From a bacterium (GTDB taxonomy: Bacteria; Campylobacterota; Campylobacteria; Campylobacterales; Sulfurimonadaceae), in the NCBI GenBank assembly GCA_018822665.1, contig JAHJJX010000021.1, forward strand, positions 96,663 through 160,662: 64,000 nucleotides of DNA, in the 5' to 3' direction. The position numbers were made by a program, and so were the translations under genes. The notes below the pieces were generated by a model, which saw nothing but the letters and a program-made list of their open reading frames with translations, did not search any database and had not been told where the DNA came from. Every line of letters starts with the position of its first letter. Position 1 is the stretch's first letter. Positions 60,711 through 64,000 of this stretch are shown piece by piece.

Positions 60711-60878
60711 ATGCTTCTAAAGCAGCGCTTTGCCAAGTTTTTGCACGAGGCTGATTACAAGTCTTTACATACCGCCAACATTATTACCGCTTTTTCACAA
60801 GTTCTCTCTTGCAACGCTGTACTCCAACAGCACAACATCACCGAAGAATCTTTATTTAATATCTATAAACAGTTTTAA
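60711..60878 (+). CDS. Possible 55-aa open frame, perhaps a gene remnant
   Basis: An ATG-to-TAA frame of 55 codons starts MLLKQRFAKFLHEADYKSLH and ends NIYKQF. Its base composition is less AT-rich than the flanks and the amino-acid mix looks protein-like, but there is no Shine-Dalgarno sequence or known family. It fills most of the gap between the divergent phosphorylase-like and downstream minus-strand gene. A degraded gene fragment is as likely as a real small protein. Confidence 0.3.
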   Translation: MLLKQRFAKFLHEADYKSLHTANIITAFSQVLSCNAVLQQHNITEESLFNIYKQF

Positions 60879-60947
60879 TGTTATACGATAGAGGATACCT
60901 TATAATACACTACTATGTCAATATATTCTTTTATTTTAATCCAATTA

Positions 60948-61292
60948 TTAGTCCCATATTACACTCACGCCATACTCTTCATTTAATGTTATCCATTTTG
61001 TATAATTTATTTTTTTGCCGTATTTTTTACTCACAAGCTCCACCTCAACGCTTTCATCACTCAGCAACTCTTTTACTTCTTTGTAGGAGAGCCATTTTCC
61101 ATATTTGCCCAGAGTATTTTGCCAGATTTTAAATCGGCATGTGGAATCCTTCGTGAGTTCGTAAAATTCACCGTCTTCGCTTTTCCAAGAAGCGTTGGTG
61201 CAGGCATACAGCTTTACTTTTTTGCCTCGTACCTCCCTATCTCTTGCTTCGATGTTTCCATCACTGCAAAAGGGGCATTTTCCTAAAATCAT
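60948..61292 (-). CDS. Zinc-ribbon protein, hypothetical
   Basis: I start the protein at MILGKCPFCSDGNIEARDRE (114 residues, ATG at 61292); a longer frame upstream overlaps the divergent radical SAM gene and its promoter. The N-terminal CPFC plus a later YACTNASW and DSTCRF supply four cysteines of a zinc-ribbon fold like the C-terminal repeats of topoisomerase I. The rest is basic and may bind nucleic acid. The role is unknown. One exact motif copy lies inside it. Confidence 0.65.
   Translation of the reverse strand: MILGKCPFCSDGNIEARDREVRGKKVKLYACTNASWKSEDGEFYELTKDSTCRFKIWQNTLGKYGKWLSYKEVKELLSDESVEVELVSKKYGKKINYTKWITLNEEYGVSVIWD
61136..61144 (+). repeat. GGCATGTGG dispersed motif inside a CDS
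   Basis: This exact copy lies in the zinc-ribbon gene, where the minus coding strand encodes Ser-Thr-Cys-Arg, a fifth reading-frame solution. Confidence 0.85.
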
Positions 61293-61418
61293 AAAATTGC
61301 CTTCGTATCTTTTTAAAATAGTATAAAAAAATATTTGCCTTTGAAAAAAATATGTCATTTTGTCATCTAAAATAAAATGAGATATTTTGAACCTGCTGAG
61401 TTTTTCTTTTAATTTTGC

Positions 61419-61424
61419 TAAAAT
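61419..61424 (+). promoter_or_regulatory. -10 box directly before a start codon
   Basis: TAAAAT ends six bases before the ATG at 61431 and no Shine-Dalgarno sequence is present, the same spacing as at 7657 and 32589. A leaderless transcript is predicted. Confidence 0.45.
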
Positions 61425-61430
61425 TTCACC

Positions 61431-62681
61431 ATGAATACTTATACAGAAAAATTTAACAACTCCATTCAAAACACCCTCTTTGAAAAACTTCCGCCGCAAG
61501 AGCAGAACTTTATAAGAGAAAAAGCCTTTTTGCTACACTTTACGCATCAGGAACTCAAACAGATTATAGATATAGCCAGAGACCTTGGCATGTGGAATGA
61601 AAAAAGTTTGGCAGAAATATTTCCCGAACATACACAAAAAAAAGTGGTTTTTACAAGATTAAAACAAGCGTATGAAGCCTTAAGAAACACCCCGAATTCC
61701 TACAAAAACTTTACACCCAAAAACATAGCCACAGAACAAAAATACACCTTTAAAACACAAAGCAAAGAGGGGTTTGGTTTAGGACTTTGTCCGGTTGCAA
61801 GCGAAAAAACAAGATGCTGCAATCTGCTCACGCTCGATGCCGTTGAGAGCTGCGGTTTTGACTGTTCCTACTGCTCTATTCAATCTTTTTACAAACAAAA
61901 CACCATCACTTTTGACAGCGGATTTGCCCAAAAATTAAAAAATCTCAATCTTGATAAAAACAAAACATACCACATCGGCACAGGACAAAGCTCAGATTCT
62001 CTGATGTGGGGAAATCGTGAGGGAATTTTGGATGCTCTTTTTCTTTTTGCAAAAGAAAATCCAAATGTACTTTTAGAGTTTAAAACAAAATCAGATAACA
62101 TAAAATACTTTATGGAAAATGCCGTGCCCTCCAACATTCTTTGCACTTGGTCGCTCAACACTCCAACCATTATAGAAAATGAGGAACACCTTGCAGCCTC
62201 GCTTGAGAAGCGAATACATGCGGCAAGAAACCTTGCCGATAAAGGGGTCAAAGTCGGCTTTCACTTTCACCCCATTGTGGAGTATGAAAACTATCTTGAT
62301 GAATATCAAGAGGTTTATGAAAAACTCCTACTAAAATTCAATCCACAAGAAGTTGTCCTTGTAAGTTTTGGAACATTAACGTTTATAAAGCCGGTTATTA
62401 AGAAATTAAGAGACAGAGAATTTAGAAGCAAAATAACACAAATGCCTTTTGAAGATGCAAGCGGGAAAAGTTCTTACCCGCATGCAACAAAGGTGGAGAT
62501 GTTTAAACATGCCTATGAAAGCTTTGCCCCTTGGCATAAGAGTGTTTTCTTTTATCTGTGTATGGAAGAGCACGGCATGTGGAAAGATGCTTTTGGTTAT
62601 CAGTATTGGACAAATAATGACTTCGAACATGCGATGCTTCATGCGTATTGTAAAAAAATGGGTATGGATTATTTAATGTAA
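61431..62681 (+). CDS. Spore photoproduct lyase-like radical SAM protein
   Basis: The 416-residue protein has the radical SAM cluster motif CGFDCSYC near residue 140 in TLDAVESCGFDCSYCSIQSF, a later CTWSLNTPTI and a DKGVKVGFHFHPIVEYENY stretch. It resembles the SplB family, which repairs the UV spore photoproduct in spore-formers. SplB-like proteins in non-sporulating bacteria have unknown targets, so the DNA-repair role is only possible. It begins near a TAAAAT box and is divergent to the zinc-ribbon gene. It holds two exact motif copies. Confidence 0.83.
   Translation: MNTYTEKFNNSIQNTLFEKLPPQEQNFIREKAFLLHFTHQELKQIIDIARDLGMWNEKSLAEIFPEHTQKKVVFTRLKQAYEALRNTPNSYKNFTPKNIATEQKYTFKTQSKEGFGLGLCPVASEKTRCCNLLTLDAVESCGFDCSYCSIQSFYKQNTITFDSGFAQKLKNLNLDKNKTYHIGTGQSSDSLMWGNREGILDALFLFAKENPNVLLEFKTKSDNIKYFMENAVPSNILCTWSLNTPTIIENEEHLAASLEKRIHAARNLADKGVKVGFHFHPIVEYENYLDEYQEVYEKLLLKFNPQEVVLVSFGTLTFIKPVIKKLRDREFRSKITQMPFEDASGKSSYPHATKVEMFKHAYESFAPWHKSVFFYLCMEEHGMWKDAFGYQYWTNNDFEHAMLHAYCKKMGMDYLM
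61587..61595 (+). repeat. GGCATGTGG dispersed motif inside a CDS
   Basis: This exact copy, within CCTTGGCATGTGGAATGA, lies in the radical SAM gene and encodes Gly-Met-Trp (DLGMWNE). Confidence 0.85.
62574..62582 (+). repeat. GGCATGTGG dispersed motif inside a CDS
   Basis: This exact copy lies near the radical SAM gene 3' end and encodes Gly-Met-Trp (EHGMWKD). Confidence 0.85.
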
Positions 62682-62683
62682 TT

Positions 62684-62692
62684 CCACATGCC
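62684..62692 (-). repeat. GGCATGTGG dispersed motif, intergenic copy
   Basis: This exact copy lies two bases after the radical SAM stop, 50 bases before the NnrS start. With the inverted copy at 62574 it makes a pair about 100 bases apart. Confidence 0.85.
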
Positions 62693-62741
62693 GAGGTTTC
62701 AGCAAACGTGTGATGTTTAATCACTCAAATAAAGGAGTTTC

Positions 62742-63941
62742 ATGAAGTTTCAGACACCGACAAAAAAAGAAAATTATTTTTTATCACAGCCCCACCAGCC
62801 ATTTTTTATTTTAGGCATAACCAATGCGCTTGTAATGATGTTGATTTTTGCACTTAGCTATAAAAATATTTTGACTCTCCAAACAGAGAGTTTGAATTTT
62901 CATGTTTATTCATTAATATTTTTAGTTTTCACAAATGTTTTTACAGGATTTTTATTTACAACCTTTCCGAGATTTTGTCAGGCGGAAGTTATAAAGAAAA
63001 AGTATTATGCAAATATTTTTTATTACAGCGTTTTAGGCTCGCTTGTCTTTTTGTTTGGTTTGTTTATGAGCCATGCGCTTATGCTTGGAGGAATGGCTAT
63101 TTTATTTTTTGCGAACATATTGATAGTGTTCAAACTCCAAGATATTTATAAAACAGGCATCATGCCCGTCAAACAAGACCCTTTTTGGATTTTAACCGCC
63201 ATGTACTTTGGACTTTTGGGTCATTTTCTTTTTATTGAAGTTGAACTTCAAAAATACACGGGGCTCAATGTTGAACTCCTCAGCATTGCGATTAATATCT
63301 CTTTTTATATGTATCTGATTTTCCTCGGCTTCAGCGTTGCGCAGAGAATGGTTCCCTTTTTCTCCCACTCTTTTGCCTCAAAAAATGAAAATTTTATAAA
63401 AATCATCTTCGTTTTGTTTCTCTTGAAATCTATCTCGAGCGCTACGGATATGAAAATTATTGAGATACTCACAGACCTTTTGCTCGCGGTATATATGCTC
63501 ATAGAATTTTTAAGATGGAAACTTCCTCTTTTTCGTTCGCCTGCGATTTTATGGGTGCTTCACTTAGCACTTTTCTGGCTGCCTACCGCCTTGTTTTTAT
63601 CCGCTTTAAGTTTGGCTCTCGAACTGTTTTTGAATACAAGTCTTTATTTTTTCAACATTCATCTCCTTGCCATCGGATTCTTAACAACGATTCTTATCGG
63701 TTTTGGAACAAGGGTGACGCTGGGACATTCAGGGCAAGCTCCACATGCCGATACCTTTGTTACAAATATCTTCTGGTTTATTCAGGCTGTTGTTGTTTTA
63801 AGAGCTTTGTACAGCCTCAATATCGCTTTTGAGTGGGGACTAAACTTTTTGTTTGATATTTCGCTCAGTGCTTGGCTGTTTTTATTTTTAGTTTGGGGAT
63901 TGCGATACGGGAAAGTTCTTATGTTTGGAAGCAAAATATAA
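62742..63941 (+). CDS. nnrS: NnrS-family heme- and copper-containing membrane protein
   Basis: The 399-residue protein has about twelve hydrophobic segments and NnrS landmarks: PHQPFFILGITNALVMML near the start, FTTFPRFCQAEVI, FSVAQRMVPFFSHSF and LIGFGTRVTLGHSGQAPHAD near the end, with His residues that could bind heme or copper. NnrS relieves nitric oxide stress in denitrifying bacteria. A GGAG lies seven bases before the ATG. It fits a nitrate-respiring Sulfurimonas-like organism. One exact motif copy lies within. The gene is complete and nothing else is visible to the window end. Confidence 0.88.
   Translation: MKFQTPTKKENYFLSQPHQPFFILGITNALVMMLIFALSYKNILTLQTESLNFHVYSLIFLVFTNVFTGFLFTTFPRFCQAEVIKKKYYANIFYYSVLGSLVFLFGLFMSHALMLGGMAILFFANILIVFKLQDIYKTGIMPVKQDPFWILTAMYFGLLGHFLFIEVELQKYTGLNVELLSIAINISFYMYLIFLGFSVAQRMVPFFSHSFASKNENFIKIIFVLFLLKSISSATDMKIIEILTDLLLAVYMLIEFLRWKLPLFRSPAILWVLHLALFWLPTALFLSALSLALELFLNTSLYFFNIHLLAIGFLTTILIGFGTRVTLGHSGQAPHADTFVTNIFWFIQAVVVLRALYSLNIAFEWGLNFLFDISLSAWLFLFLVWGLRYGKVLMFGSKI
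63741..63749 (-). repeat. GGCATGTGG dispersed motif inside a CDS
   Basis: This exact copy lies in nnrS and encodes Pro-His-Ala on the plus coding strand (APHAD). Confidence 0.85.
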
Positions 63942-64000
63942 TTTATTTTGCTTCTTAATTGAATCTTCAGATTTATACTGCATATAAAATACTTAGAAGT

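Noticed and set aside
60878..61132. 84-codon plus-strand frame opposite the zinc-ribbon gene
   Set aside because: Its start follows AT-rich noncoding sequence and most of it is antisense to the zinc-ribbon CDS with its cysteine pattern.

Overview
This window looks like a chromosomal segment of a mesophilic, free-living Campylobacterota (Epsilonproteobacteria), most like Sulfurimonas or Sulfuricurvum. The base composition is AT-rich. The long run tuf-rpmG-tRNA(Trp)-secE-nusG-rplKAJL-rpoBC-rpsLG-fusA is complete, rpoB and rpoC are separate genes that overlap by 8 bases (they are fused in Helicobacter and Wolinella), and many proteins have an epsilonproteobacterial character. The genus is inferred from protein style; no database was searched. 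No phage, transposon, integrase or CRISPR array is visible. About 54 of 62 genes lie on the minus strand.

Layout. 1-7.9 kb: a cut-off acyltransferase, an AAA+ ATPase, a FadL-type outer-membrane channel with a lipoprotein lipase, endonuclease IV and small envelope proteins. 8-25.5 kb: the str/rif ribosomal and RNA polymerase block with five tRNA genes. 25.5-30.2 kb: a four-gene cyclic-nucleotide signalling operon (FecR-like periplasmic protein, CHASE2 adenylate cyclase, GAF/HD-GYP phosphodiesterase, metallo-beta-lactamase-fold phosphodiesterase). 30.2-43.3 kb: housekeeping genes (yaaA, rlmB-like, a ComEA-like DNA-binding protein, thioredoxin, a permease, tkt, ispA, panD, murE, a NifU domain, an aldo/keto reductase). 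43.4-46.3 kb: the alpha operon rpmJ-rpsM-rpsK-rpsD-rpoA-rplQ. 46.5-60.7 kb: a 14-kb glycogen/alpha-glucan operon (phosphorylase-like protein, nucleotidyltransferase fused to a degenerate phosphomutase, two GH57 enzymes, a GalT-like protein, two glycogen synthases, branching enzyme) with no classical glgC. 60.9-64 kb: a zinc-ribbon protein, a spore-photoproduct-lyase-like radical SAM protein and NnrS.

The strongest unexplained signal is a dispersed 9-10 base word, GGCATGTGG(A), present 22 times exactly in 64 kb. Composition alone predicts well under one copy. It occurs 10 times in one orientation and 12 in the other, 7 copies are intergenic, and 15 are inside genes in five of six reading frames. 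One perfect inverted pair forms a 42-bp palindrome between genes, and another copy abuts a terminator-like hairpin. It is absent from the ribosomal/RNA polymerase blocks. These are the properties of DNA uptake signal sequences of naturally competent Neisseriaceae and Pasteurellaceae. I know of no such signal described in Campylobacterota, so a candidate uptake sequence (or another genome-wide DNA-level signal) is the main proposal. A ComEA-like competence protein lies in the same window.
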